Below, in pieces: positions 44,707 through 53,071 of a stretch of DNA of 64,000 nucleotides. Every line of letters begins with the position of its first letter. Positions within the stretch are counted from its first letter, which is position 1. Below the pieces are notes generated by a model. It ran no database searches. It was not told where the DNA came from and saw only the letters and a program-made list of their open reading frames with translations. The stretch is from PALSA-894 sp963757565. Its GTDB lineage: Bacteria; Pseudomonadota; Alphaproteobacteria; Rhizobiales; Xanthobacteraceae. Location: the NCBI GenBank assembly GCA_963757565.1, contig CAVWSB010000002.1, forward strand, positions 248,001 through 312,000, written 5' to 3'. Both the position numbers and the translations under genes were made by a program.

Positions 44707-44753
44707 ATAAGGTAAACTGATCGCGTGTGTCAGGCAATCCGATTAGACCTTAT
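44707..44753. promoter_or_regulatory. Inverted repeat in the oxyR-katG divergent region
   Basis: ATAAGGT at 44707-44713 and ACCTTAT at 44747-44753 are perfect inverted repeats whose centres are 40 bp apart (about four helical turns), with CTGA-n9-TCAG between them. The left arm lies 4 bp from the oxyR start codon. OxyR tetramers contact four sites at 10-bp steps, so this layout fits an operator for both genes; binding is not shown. Confidence 0.4.
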
Positions 44754-44820
44754 CAAGTGAACCTCTATGGTGCCTCTAACCCTCGGCACACGCACGTCAA
44801 GAACCCAAGTGGAGAGAAAC

Positions 44821-46986
44821 ATGGACGCAAAAACCGAAGACAAGAGCGCAGGAAAATGCCCGTTCACTGGCGCGCGTGGACACGGCAACCGCGAATGGTG
44901 GCCGGATGCGCTGGATATCGAAATGCTCCACCGCAATTCGGATCTGTCCGATCCGATGGACAAGGATTTCGACTACGCCAATGAATTCAAGACGCTCGAC
45001 CTCAATGCCGTGATCAAGGACCTGCAGGCCCTGATGACGGACTCGCAGCCCTGGTGGCCGGCCGACTTCGGTCATTACGGCGGGTTGTTCATTCGCCTCG
45101 CGTGGCATGCGGCGGGTACCTACCGCATCACCGACGGTCGTGGCGGCGCCGGAGCCGGACAGCAGCGCTTCGCGCCGCTGAATTCCTGGCCGGATAACGC
45201 CAACCTCGACAAGGCACGCCGCCTGCTGTGGCCGATCAAGCAAAAGTACGGCAAGAAAATCTCGTGGGCCGACTTGATGGTTCTCGTCGGCAACGTCGCG
45301 CTGGAGTCGATGGGCTTCAAGACATTTGGTTTCGCCGGAGGCCGCGTCGATGTGTGGGAGCCGGAGGAACTTTACTGGGGCCCCGAGGGGACGTGGCTCG
45401 GCGACGATCGCTACAGCGGCGAACGCGAACTGCACGATGCGCTCGGCGCGGTGCAGATGGGCCTCATCTACGTCAATCCGGAAGGACCGAAAGGCAATCC
45501 CGATCCGGTTGCGGCCGCGAAGGACATTCGCGAAACATTCTTCCGCATGGCGATGAACGACGAGGAGACCGTTGCGCTGATCGCGGGCGGTCACTCGTTC
45601 GGCAAGACGCACGGCGCGGGCGATCCTTCGCTTGTGGGGCCGGAGCCGGAAGCCGGCGCGCTGGAAGATCAGGGGCTCGGCTGGAAGAGCAAGCATGAGT
45701 CCGGCATTGGCGCTCACGCCATCACGGGCGGCCCGGAAGTCATCTGGACGCAGACGCCGACGAAATGGAGCAATCTGTTCTTCAAGAACCTGTTCGAGAA
45801 CGAATGGGAACTCACGAAGAGTCCGGCCGGCGCGAAGCAGTGGGTGGCGAAGAACGCGCAAGCCGACATCCCGGACGCGTTCGACTCCTCGAAGAAGCAT
45901 CGGCCGATGATGCTGACGACCGACCTCTCGCTGCGGATGGACCCGGCCTACGAGAAAATCTCGCGGCGCTTCCTGGAGAATCCGGATCAGTTTGCGGATT
46001 CGTTCGCGCGCGCTTGGTTCAAGCTCACGCACCGCGACATGGGTCCGGTCGCGCGCTACCTCGGCCCGCTTGTGCCGAAGGAAACACTGATCTGGCAGGA
46101 TCCGATCCCGGCTGCGGACCATCCGCCGATCGGCGAGACGGAAGTGACCGCGCTGAAGGCGAAGATCCTCGCTTCGGGGCTTTCGGTATCGCAGCTCGTC
46201 TCGACCGCGTGGGCGTCGGCCTCGACTTTCCGCCGGTCCGACAAGCGCGGCGGCGCCAACGGTGCGCGCGTCCGGCTGAGCCCGCAGAAGGACTGGGAGG
46301 TAAACCAGCCGGCCCAGCTCAAGACGGTGCTTTCGAAACTCGAAGCGATCCAGAAGGAGGCGGGCAAGAAGGTCTCGCTCGCCGACCTGATCGTTCTCGG
46401 TGGCAACGCCGCGGTAGAGAAGGCCGCGAAGGATGCCGGTGTCGACGTGAAGGTCCCCTTCACGCCGGGCCGTATGGATGCCTCGCAGGAGCAGACCGAC
46501 GTCGCGTCATTCGCTCCCCTTGAGCCGCGCGCCGATGCCTTCCGCAACTACATCAGCAGCAAGCGGCAGTACATGCAGCCCGAGGAGGCGATGGTCGACC
46601 GGGCGCAATTGCTGACACTGACCGGACCCGAGATGACGGCCCTCCTCGGTGGCCTGCGCGTGCTCGGTGCCAACGCCGGGGATTCGAAACACGGTGTGTT
46701 CACCAAGCAGCCCGGAAAACTGACCAACGATTTCTTCGTCAATCTGCTCGACATGAACACCGAGTGGCAGCCGCCGAACGCCGACGGCGTCTATGAGGGT
46801 CACGACCGCAAGTCCAAGACCGTCAAGTGGACCGCGACCCGCGTCGACCTGATCTTCGGCTCGCACTCGCAGCTTCGCGCCTTTGCGGAAGTCTATGCCT
46901 GCGCGGACTCGAAGGAGAAATTTGCGAAGGATTTCGTGGCGGCGTGGACCAAGGTGATGAACGCCGATCGCTTCGATCTCGCCTGA
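44821..46986 (+). CDS. katG: Catalase-peroxidase KatG
   Basis: 721 residues from the ATG at 44821 (GGAG 8 bp upstream); an earlier in-frame ATG at 44767 lies in the operator region. Active-site residues are intact: Arg92, Trp95 and His96 in FIRLAWHAAGTYR, proximal His258 in ALIAGGHSFGKTHG, and the Met-Tyr-Trp adduct partners Tyr217 (GLIYVNPEGP) and Met243. The second, inactive peroxidase half follows. It removes H2O2 in the cytosol. Divergent from oxyR, which should induce it. A strong terminator follows. Confidence 0.98.
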   Translation: MDAKTEDKSAGKCPFTGARGHGNREWWPDALDIEMLHRNSDLSDPMDKDFDYANEFKTLDLNAVIKDLQALMTDSQPWWPADFGHYGGLFIRLAWHAAGTYRITDGRGGAGAGQQRFAPLNSWPDNANLDKARRLLWPIKQKYGKKISWADLMVLVGNVALESMGFKTFGFAGGRVDVWEPEELYWGPEGTWLGDDRYSGERELHDALGAVQMGLIYVNPEGPKGNPDPVAAAKDIRETFFRMAMNDEETVALIAGGHSFGKTHGAGDPSLVGPEPEAGALEDQGLGWKSKHESGIGAHAITGGPEVIWTQTPTKWSNLFFKNLFENEWELTKSPAGAKQWVAKNAQADIPDAFDSSKKHRPMMLTTDLSLRMDPAYEKISRRFLENPDQFADSFARAWFKLTHRDMGPVARYLGPLVPKETLIWQDPIPAADHPPIGETEVTALKAKILASGLSVSQLVSTAWASASTFRRSDKRGGANGARVRLSPQKDWEVNQPAQLKTVLSKLEAIQKEAGKKVSLADLIVLGGNAAVEKAAKDAGVDVKVPFTPGRMDASQEQTDVASFAPLEPRADAFRNYISSKRQYMQPEEAMVDRAQLLTLTGPEMTALLGGLRVLGANAGDSKHGVFTKQPGKLTNDFFVNLLDMNTEWQPPNADGVYEGHDRKSKTVKWTATRVDLIFGSHSQLRAFAEVYACADSKEKFAKDFVAAWTKVMNADRFDLA

Positions 46987-47062
46987 CCGGCGTCACGATA
47001 GAATGCCGCAGGGCGCGCACGCGGCTGAGTAGCGTACAAAAGCGCGCAACGAAAAACTGCTC

Positions 47063-47091
47063 GCGGCCGGGTGACGACCCGGCCGCTTTTT
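47063..47091 (+). terminator. Intrinsic terminator of katG
   Basis: Perfect 10-bp arms GCGGCCGGGT and ACCCGGCCGC around GACG, followed by five Ts and ATT. It lies 76 bp after katG and 19 bp from the stop of the convergent fabI gene; its left flank is A-rich, so it may act both ways. Confidence 0.85.
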
Positions 47092-47109
47092 ATTGCGCCG
47101 ATACGAGGA

Positions 47110-47922
47110 TTACTCGCCCTTCGCGGCGTCGGCGCGCAGCGCGTCCGGATGCGGCATCGAGATGATGTTGTAGCCGCTGTCGACGAAGTGGATTTCGCCG
47201 GTCACGCCGGTCGACAGGTCGGACAGGAGATAAAGCCCGGCGCCGCCAAGCTCCTCCAGTGTGACGCCGCGGCCGAGCGGCGAGTGGCGCTGCTGGAAGG
47301 CAAACATCGCGCGTGCGTCGCCGATGCCCGCGCCAGCGAGCGTGCGGATCGGGCCGGCCGAAATAGCATTCACACGAATACGCTCCCGGCCGAAATCGAC
47401 CGCCAGATAGCGCACCGATGCTTCCAGCGCGGCCTTGGCAAGACCCATCACGTTGTAGTTCGGCATCGTGCGTTCGCCGCCGGAAAACGTCAGGGTGATC
47501 ATGCTGCCGCCGTTCGGCATCAGCTTGGCGGCACGCTTTGCCGCTTCGGTGAACGAGAAGCAGGAGATCACCATGGTGCGCGAGAAGTTCTCGCGGCTCG
47601 TGTCGGCGTAGCGGCCCTTCAGCTCGTTCTTGTCCGAGAAGCCGATCGCGTGGACGAGGAAATCCATCCCGCCCCATTGCTTCTCGATCTCGCCGAACAC
47701 TGCATCGACTGTCGCGACATCTTCCACGTCGCACGGCATGACGAACTGCGAGCCGAGCGATTCGGCAAGCGGCTTGACGCGCTTGCCGAGCGCCTCGCCC
47801 TGGTACGTGAACGCGAGCTTCGCGCCGTGCTGGCTCAGTGTCTGCGCGATTCCCCAGGCGATCGAGTGGTCGTTCGCGACCCCCATGATCAGCCCGCGCT
47901 TCCCCTGCATCAACGCGGTCAT
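47110..47922 (-). CDS. fabI: Enoyl-[acyl-carrier-protein] reductase (NADH) FabI
   Basis: 270 residues. A short-chain-dehydrogenase-type enoyl-ACP reductase. N-terminal GLIMGVANDHSIAWGIA, then catalytic Tyr156 and Lys163 in NYNVMGLAKAALEAS (same numbers as E. coli FabI). The position equal to E. coli Tyr146 is Phe (TLTFSGGE), a variant seen in rhizobial FabI. It completes each elongation cycle of fatty-acid synthesis. It is the last gene of the fabA-fabB-DUF3303-fabI run, 7 bp after the DUF3303 gene, and converges on katG. Confidence 0.95.
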   Translation of the reverse strand: MTALMQGKRGLIMGVANDHSIAWGIAQTLSQHGAKLAFTYQGEALGKRVKPLAESLGSQFVMPCDVEDVATVDAVFGEIEKQWGGMDFLVHAIGFSDKNELKGRYADTSRENFSRTMVISCFSFTEAAKRAAKLMPNGGSMITLTFSGGERTMPNYNVMGLAKAALEASVRYLAVDFGRERIRVNAISAGPIRTLAGAGIGDARAMFAFQQRHSPLGRGVTLEELGGAGLYLLSDLSTGVTGEIHFVDSGYNIISMPHPDALRADAAKGE

Positions 47923-47929
47923 GTTCTAC

Positions 47930-48202
47930 TCACAGGCGAGAAAGGATGATTTCGCGGGTTTGCTCGGACGTGGTCACGGGCACGACTTCGAAATCCGCGA
48001 GGTCGCCCCAGTTTGCGATCCACTCTTGCAGCAACCGCGCGTCGTCGCATTCCATGATCTGGAAACAGCGATCGAAGTTCACCTCGATCCAGCTGCCGAT
48101 GTATTTGAGGCCTTCAGGCGCCATACGGCCCTGGTCACGAAAACGGCTGTAGACGGCCTTGGCGTTGCGGTCGCGAAACCGCTCGATCACCATGAACTGC
48201 AT
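47930..48202 (-). CDS. DUF3303-type small protein
   Basis: 90 residues. FMVIERFRDRNAKAVYSRFRDQGRMAPEGLKYIGSWIEVNFDRCFQIMEC and the end DFEVVPVTTSEQ resemble the DUF3303 ferredoxin-like fold; function unknown. The ATG at 48202 overlaps the fabB stop (TAATG), and fabI follows after 7 bp, so it is translated within a fatty-acid operon. Stable conservation of that position would suggest a link to fatty-acid synthesis, but nothing in the sequence shows a reaction. Confidence 0.82.
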   Translation of the reverse strand: MQFMVIERFRDRNAKAVYSRFRDQGRMAPEGLKYIGSWIEVNFDRCFQIMECDDARLLQEWIANWGDLADFEVVPVTTSEQTREIILSRL

Positions 48203-49419
48203 TAAGCATCCAGGCGCTTGAACACGACCGAGGCGTTGGTGCCGCCGAAGCCGAAGGAATTGGACAGCACGCAGTTGAGCTGCACGTCGTCGCGGCGCTC
48301 GCGCACGATTGGAATGTCGGCGAAGGCCGGGTCGATATTTTCGATATTGGCACTCTCGCAGATGAAGCCATTCTGCATCATCAGCAGCGAGTAGATCGCC
48401 TCCTGCACGCCGGCGGCGCCGAGCGAATGGCCGGTCAGGGACTTGGTGGCGGAGATCGGCGGGATTTTCTCACCAAACACGTCGCGGATCGCCTCGATTT
48501 CCTTCAGGTCGCCGATCGGCGTCGAGGTGGCGTGCGGATTGATGTAGTCGATCGGCATCGTAACGTCCTTCAGCGCCATCTTCATGCAGCGCGCCGCGCC
48601 TTCGCCCGAGGGCGCCACCATGTCGTGGCCGTCCGAGGTCGCCCCATAGCCGGCAACTTCGGCATAGATCTTCGCGCCGCGCGCCTTGGCGTGCTCCAGC
48701 TCTTCCAGCACCAGCACCCCCGCGCCGCCCGCAATCACGAAGCCGTCGCGGTCCTTGTCGTAGGCGCGCGAGGCCTTGTCCGGCATTTGATTGTAACCGG
48801 CCGACATCGCGCCCATAGCGTCGAACAGTACCGAAAGTGTCCAGTCGAGCTCTTCACAGCCGCCGGCGAAGATCATGTCTTGCTTGCCCCACTGGATGAT
48901 CTCGGTCGCATTGCCGATGCAGTGGTTGGAGGTCGCGCAGGCCGACGAGATCGAATAGTTCACGCCCCTGATTTTGAACCAGGTGGCGAGCGTGGCGGAG
49001 GCGGTCGACGACATCGCCTTCGGCACCGCGAACGGACCAACCCGCTTCGGCCCTTTGCTGCGTGTGGTGTCGGCTGCGTCCACGATCGCGCGCGCCGAAG
49101 GGCCGCCCGAGCCCATGATGATGCCGACGCGGTCGTCGGAAATCTCGTTCGCCTCGAGGCCGGCGTCACGGATCGCCTGATCCATCGCGACGTGATTCCA
49201 GGCGGTGCCGCCGCCATGAAAACGCATCGCACGGCGATCGACGATCTCGGCCGGATCGAGCGAGGGTGCGCCGTGAACCTGGCAGCGGAAGCCAAGCTCG
49301 GCGTATTTGTCGGCGCGTGAGATGCCGGACTTGGCCTCGCGCAAATTCGCCAACACCTCTTGGGTGGTATTGCCGATGGACGAGACGATGCCCATCCCGG
49401 TGACGACGACCCGTCTCAT
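48202..49419 (-). CDS. fabB: Beta-ketoacyl-ACP synthase I FabB
   Basis: 405 residues. The Cys-His-His triad is Cys161 (SISSACATSNHC), His296 (NPHATSTP) and His331 (SLTGHSLGAAG), with Lys in the ATKS loop. The CHH triad and linkage to fabA identify FabB, which elongates the cis-unsaturated intermediates made by FabA in unsaturated fatty-acid synthesis. Its stop overlaps the DUF3303 start by 1 bp. It lies 56 bp after fabA. Confidence 0.97.
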   Translation of the reverse strand: MRRVVVTGMGIVSSIGNTTQEVLANLREAKSGISRADKYAELGFRCQVHGAPSLDPAEIVDRRAMRFHGGGTAWNHVAMDQAIRDAGLEANEISDDRVGIIMGSGGPSARAIVDAADTTRSKGPKRVGPFAVPKAMSSTASATLATWFKIRGVNYSISSACATSNHCIGNATEIIQWGKQDMIFAGGCEELDWTLSVLFDAMGAMSAGYNQMPDKASRAYDKDRDGFVIAGGAGVLVLEELEHAKARGAKIYAEVAGYGATSDGHDMVAPSGEGAARCMKMALKDVTMPIDYINPHATSTPIGDLKEIEAIRDVFGEKIPPISATKSLTGHSLGAAGVQEAIYSLLMMQNGFICESANIENIDPAFADIPIVRERRDDVQLNCVLSNSFGFGGTNASVVFKRLDA

Positions 49420-49475
49420 GCTTGCCTCGTCCGCATCACGCGGCGCGGAATATCGCTGCCGCCAGGAAGCTCGCC

Positions 49476-50003
49476 TCAGGCTCCGGTCGGCTGCGCCGCA
49501 TCTTCGCGGAACAGGCCGACCTTGAGGTCGAGTGCGCGATAGATAATGGAGCCATCCACCGAGAGCCAGCCGTCGGCGATGCCGAGGACAAGCCGCGAGC
49601 GCATCACGCGCTTGAGGTCGACGCCATAGATGACCTCCTTGACGTCAGGCTTCACCTGACCGGAGAGCTTCACTTCGCCGACGCCGAGTGCGCGGCCCTT
49701 GCCGGGCGAGCCGAGCCAGCCAAGGAAAAACCCGACCATCTGCCACAGTGCGTCCAGCCCCAGACACCCCGGCATGACTGGATCGCCCTTGAAATGACAG
49801 GGGAAAAACCAGAGATCCGGCTTCACGCTCAGGACTGAGCGGACCAATCCCTTGCCGTATTCGCCACCCGCCTCGGCGATTTCGCTGATGCGGTCGAACA
49901 TCAGCATCGGGGGCAGCGGAAGCTGGGGGCCCTCGGGAAAAAGTTCCCCGCGCCCGCAGGCGAGCAGATCCTCATATTCGAAGCTTGATCGTCGATTTTC
50001 CAT
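49476..50003 (-). CDS. fabA: 3-hydroxydecanoyl-ACP dehydratase/isomerase FabA
   Basis: 175 residues. The active-site His70 and Asp84 (PCHFKGDPVMPGCLGLDALWQMVGFFLGW) have the E. coli numbering. It dehydrates 3-hydroxydecanoyl-ACP and isomerises the product to the cis-3 form, the branch point to unsaturated fatty acids. It is the first gene of the fabA-fabB-DUF3303-fabI unit and divergent from irr, with 239 bp between the starts; this pairing is conserved in Rhizobiales. I see no clear Irr (ICE) box by eye. Confidence 0.97.
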   Translation of the reverse strand: MENRRSSFEYEDLLACGRGELFPEGPQLPLPPMLMFDRISEIAEAGGEYGKGLVRSVLSVKPDLWFFPCHFKGDPVMPGCLGLDALWQMVGFFLGWLGSPGKGRALGVGEVKLSGQVKPDVKEVIYGVDLKRVMRSRLVLGIADGWLSVDGSIIYRALDLKVGLFREDAAQPTGA

Positions 50004-50242
50004 CGGCTCTCTTTCGCCCCCCGAAGGTCGGAATTCACTAACATACGGGTCGGGTCGGGCAAAGTCTCACGGCCGTAGACCACGGAAATTCCGCGCGTTT
50101 TGGCCGCGGCCCTGCGTGTGGTGGGATGCCGCATTGTTGCGATAGAGTTGCATCTGCGGTGCGTGTTGCCTATGATCGGCTTTAGAGCAGTCGCATCAAT
50201 CTTGGCCCCGAGCTGCGCGCCAGGGGCGAGGAATTCGAGTTT

Positions 50243-50740
50243 ATGACGCAAGTTCGCACGACGGTGTTTTCCGAGCCGCACACGCCCGCAATGCCCAGCA
50301 CGGCCGCACGGGCGCGCGCCGACCTGACCGGATGCCCCTGGCACGACGTCAAATCGATGCTGCGGGAGGTTGGACTTCGTCCGACGCGCCAGCGCATGGC
50401 GCTCGGCTGGATTCTGTTCGCAAAGGGCGACCGCCACCTGACCGCCGAAATGCTTTACGAGGAAGCCACCAAGGCGAAAGTGCCGGTGTCGCTCGCGACT
50501 GTGTACAACGCGCTGCACCAGTTCACCGACGTCGGCCTGCTCCGTCAGGTCGCGGTCGATGGCTCGAAGACGTATTTCGACACCAACGTGTCCGATCATC
50601 ACCACTTCTTCGTGGAAGGCGAGAACGCGCTCGTCGATATTCCGAACGCCGAAGTAATGCTCGACAAGCTGCCGCACGCGCCGCAGGGCTATGAGGTCGC
50701 GCGCGTCGATGTCGTGGTGCGGCTGCGCAAGACCGGCTGA
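50243..50740 (+). CDS. irr: Irr, iron response regulator (heme-sensing Fur family)
   Basis: 165 residues from the ATG at 50243. The N-terminal GCPWHD (30-35) is the heme regulatory motif of Bradyrhizobium-type Irr, through which heme triggers degradation. The Fur winged helix follows (LREVGLRPTRQRMALGWILFAKGDRHLTAEMLYEEA, SLATVYNALHQFTDVGLL), then the His cluster SDHHHFF, the second heme site. Irr represses or activates heme and iron genes under iron limitation. Many rhizobial Irr proteins lack the N-terminal motif, so its presence favours a Bradyrhizobium-like host. Divergent from fabA. Confidence 0.96.
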   Translation: MTQVRTTVFSEPHTPAMPSTAARARADLTGCPWHDVKSMLREVGLRPTRQRMALGWILFAKGDRHLTAEMLYEEATKAKVPVSLATVYNALHQFTDVGLLRQVAVDGSKTYFDTNVSDHHHFFVEGENALVDIPNAEVMLDKLPHAPQGYEVARVDVVVRLRKTG

Positions 50741-50747
50741 GCGGTCC

Positions 50748-51140
50748 TTACTTCAGCAGGCGCACGAGCGCACGGCCGGCGCTGCTTTTCAATTCCTTTG
50801 CGTCCAGCGTCCCGTCGTTGTCGGGATTGGCAGCCTTGAAGCGCTGCTCCACGACCGCGAGATATTCGTCCTTTGTCAGCGTGCCGTCCTTGTCGGGATC
50901 GGCTGCCGCCAGGTTCTTCGCGCTCAGGCGGCCTGAAAGTTCGCGCTTATCGAGCGTGCCATCCTTGTCCTTGTCGAGCTTGTCGAACAGGTCGGACGCC
51001 GCTTTTTTGGCCTCGCTGAGATCGACGGTGCCGTCATTGTCGGTATCGAACATCACCGATTTCGACGCCGCCCAGGCCGGCACGGCGCTCGGCGCGGCAA
51101 GGCTTGCAAGTGCAACCGTGAGAGTGCGTCGGGTGATCAT
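50748..51140 (-). CDS. Secreted EF-hand calcium-binding protein
   Basis: 130 residues from the ATG at 51140, with GAGG 5 bp upstream. A signal peptide (ITRRTLTVALASLAAPSAVPAWA) with an Arg pair, so Tat export is possible. Four EF-hand loops follow: DTDNDGTVDLSE, DKDKDGTLDKRE, DPDKDGTLTKDE and NPDNDGTLDAKE, all with acidic residues at ligand positions 1, 3, 5 and 12 except the Asn start of the last. The protein should bind up to four Ca2+ in the periplasm. Its role is unknown. Convergent with irr, 7 bp apart. Confidence 0.85.
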   Translation of the reverse strand: MITRRTLTVALASLAAPSAVPAWAASKSVMFDTDNDGTVDLSEAKKAASDLFDKLDKDKDGTLDKRELSGRLSAKNLAAADPDKDGTLTKDEYLAVVEQRFKAANPDNDGTLDAKELKSSAGRALVRLLK

Positions 51141-51239
51141 GCTGGCCTCTCGTTTGAGCGCGAATCGTGAGCCCGGCTGGAGAATAGCCACGGTTGGCCG
51201 ATTGTTCCATCGTGGGTAGCGCGGCCTGCACCGCGCGCG

Positions 51240-51758
51240 CTACTCGACCTTCTCGTTTGGATAGACGCCCCACAGCTGCGATTCCTCGATCCAGCCGTCG
51301 AAGCCTTCTCCGGTGAGGCGGCACCAGTTGTTCTGGCAGCGCTTCACGGTCGCGAGCACGCCGTGCTGCAGTCTGGCCATGATGGGGCTTGTGGCGTCCG
51401 GCTTGTCGCGCAGCTCGAACAGATCCTTGCCGTTCGACTGCGGCGCGACCAGCGCGGTGCGCTTGCCCGACAGGAGCGAGTGATAAACCCAACCCTCGGC
51501 GCCTTCCCAATCGCGGATGCGACGCCAGTTCTCGAACTCTGCTGTGATCTCCACGGGGAGCGCCGCGCGGTTATAGACCCAGGCCACATCGTGGTCCTTG
51601 GTCGGGCCCGCGCGCACGTTCACCTTGTCGGATTTCAGGCTGACGAAGCGTGGGACGGGAAGGCCGCTTCCGCCGTTCGCCCCTGCCTCCGCGGCAATCG
51701 CGATTCCGCAATGGCCCGCCAGCATCGCGGTAAAGACAATCAACACGCTCGACTTCAT
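51240..51758 (-). CDS. Secreted SH3-domain protein
   Basis: 172 residues from the ATG at 51758 (AGGA 6 bp upstream); the frame is open further but runs into the dehydrogenase gene on the other strand. A signal peptide (SSVLIVFTAMLAGHCGIAIAAEA), then bacterial SH3 repeats: FVSLKSDKVNVRAGPTKDHDVAWVY ... WRRIRDWEGAEGWVYHSLLSGKR and LRDKPDATSPIMARLQHGVLATVKRC ... GFDGWIEESQLWGVYP. SH3_3/SH3_4 modules often bind peptidoglycan; that is family inference. Upstream and divergent is the hydroxyacid dehydrogenase gene (220-bp gap), an arrangement common in Bradyrhizobium relatives. Confidence 0.85.
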   Translation of the reverse strand: MKSSVLIVFTAMLAGHCGIAIAAEAGANGGSGLPVPRFVSLKSDKVNVRAGPTKDHDVAWVYNRAALPVEITAEFENWRRIRDWEGAEGWVYHSLLSGKRTALVAPQSNGKDLFELRDKPDATSPIMARLQHGVLATVKRCQNNWCRLTGEGFDGWIEESQLWGVYPNEKVE

Positions 51759-51978
51759 CGCATCCTGCCCGTCTGACGCTCCAAAAGCCCCGCCAATCCG
51801 GCATGCCGGCGCTTCTGCGCCGCCGCGGCTTTGTCTTGGCCCGGCCATCTGATAGAGAGTGGCCGGACGTCGCGCCTGACCGGAATCCCGGGAGTTTCCG
51901 CTGGCGCGGTTAAAGAGGCCTGAACGTCCCGAACATGCGGCCCCGGACAGGCCAGGCGGAGCGCCGAAAGGCGGAGAA

Positions 51979-52980
51979 ATGGCAAAAGGCAAGAAGCCGC
52001 TGGTCGTCGTCACGCGCAAGCTGCCGGACACCGTCGAAACGCGGATGCGCGAGCTCTTCGACGCGCGCCTCAATCTCGACGACAGGCCGATGAGCCAGGC
52101 GGAGCTCGCCGAGGCGGTCAAGGTCGCAGACGTGCTCGTGCCGACCGTGACCGACCGGATTGATGCCGCGCTGCTCGGCAAATCTGGCGACAATCTCCGC
52201 CTGATCGCGAATTTTGGCAACGGCGTCGACAACATCGATGTGGCGAGCGCCCTGCAACGCGGCATCACGGTGACCAACACGCCGGGCGTGCTCACCGAGG
52301 ACACGGCCGACATGACGATGGCGCTGATCCTTGCGGTGCCGCGCCGGCTCGCCGAAGGCTCCGTGGTGCTGACCGGCGACACCGAATGGACCGGCTGGCG
52401 CCCGACCTGGATGCTCGGCCATCGCATCCACGGCAAGCGGCTCGGCATCATCGGCATGGGCCGCATCGGCCAGGCCGTTGCACGCCGTGCGCGCGCCTTC
52501 GGGCTGCAAATCCACTACCACAATCGCAAGAAGGTCGCGCCGCACATCGAGGAAGATCTCGAAGCGACGTACTGGGAGAGCCTCGACCAGATGCTTGCCC
52601 GCATGGACATCGTCTCGATCAACTGCCCGCACACGCCCGCGACCTATCATCTGCTTTCGGCGCGCAGGCTCAAGCTGATCCGGCCCGACGCCTATGTGGT
52701 GAACACGGCGCGTGGCGAGGTGATCGACGAGAATGCCCTGACCCGCATGATCGAGGCGGGCGAGATCGCGGGCGCAGGCCTCGATGTGTTCGAGCACGAG
52801 CCTGCGGTCAATCCGAAGCTCGTCAAGCTTGCGAGGGGTGGCAAGGTCGTGATCCTCCCGCACATGGGCTCGGCGACGATCGAAGGCCGCATCGATATGG
52901 GCGACAAGGTCATCATCAACATCCGGACTTTCATGGACGGCCATAGACCGCCGGACCGTGTGCTACCGTCAATGTTGTAG
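51979..52980 (+). CDS. D-2-hydroxyacid dehydrogenase (glyoxylate/hydroxypyruvate reductase type)
   Basis: 333 residues. An NAD(P)-binding Rossmann motif (LGIIGMGRIGQAVARRARAFG), the catalytic Arg in LIANFGNGVDNID, Glu in NTARGEVIDENAL...DVFEHEP, and the His in LPHMGSAT. The pattern fits the GyaR-type glyoxylate reductases of alphaproteobacteria, reducing glyoxylate to glycolate or hydroxypyruvate to D-glycerate; other D-2-hydroxyacids are possible. The C-terminus ...PPDRVLPSML is repeated in the DNA 73 bp downstream, a likely scar of recombination. Confidence 0.92.
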   Translation: MAKGKKPLVVVTRKLPDTVETRMRELFDARLNLDDRPMSQAELAEAVKVADVLVPTVTDRIDAALLGKSGDNLRLIANFGNGVDNIDVASALQRGITVTNTPGVLTEDTADMTMALILAVPRRLAEGSVVLTGDTEWTGWRPTWMLGHRIHGKRLGIIGMGRIGQAVARRARAFGLQIHYHNRKKVAPHIEEDLEATYWESLDQMLARMDIVSINCPHTPATYHLLSARRLKLIRPDAYVVNTARGEVIDENALTRMIEAGEIAGAGLDVFEHEPAVNPKLVKLARGGKVVILPHMGSATIEGRIDMGDKVIINIRTFMDGHRPPDRVLPSML

Positions 52981-53020
52981 GTGAAAGCGGCCCGGCGATC
53001 GTTCCTTCCAATAAGATTTA

Positions 53021-53053
53021 CCGCCGGATCGTGTGCTACCATCAATGCTCTGA
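53021..53053 (+). pseudogene. 33-bp remnant copy of the dehydrogenase 3' end
   Basis: It encodes P-P-D-R-V-L-P-S-M-L-stop in one frame, the same ten residues that end the intact gene at 52948-52980. The two copies differ at only a few bases, and every difference is silent (GAC/GAT, CCG/CCA, TTG/CTC, TAG/TGA). Just upstream the frame meets a stop and no further homology is seen. It is best read as the leftover end of an older or paralogous copy. Confidence 0.6.
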
Positions 53054-53071
53054 TCGGAGTGACGTCTTCCC

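Noticed and set aside
50004..50242. Iron control element (ICE box) between fabA and irr
   Set aside because: No good TTTAGAA-type dyad could be found by eye; a matrix scan would be needed.
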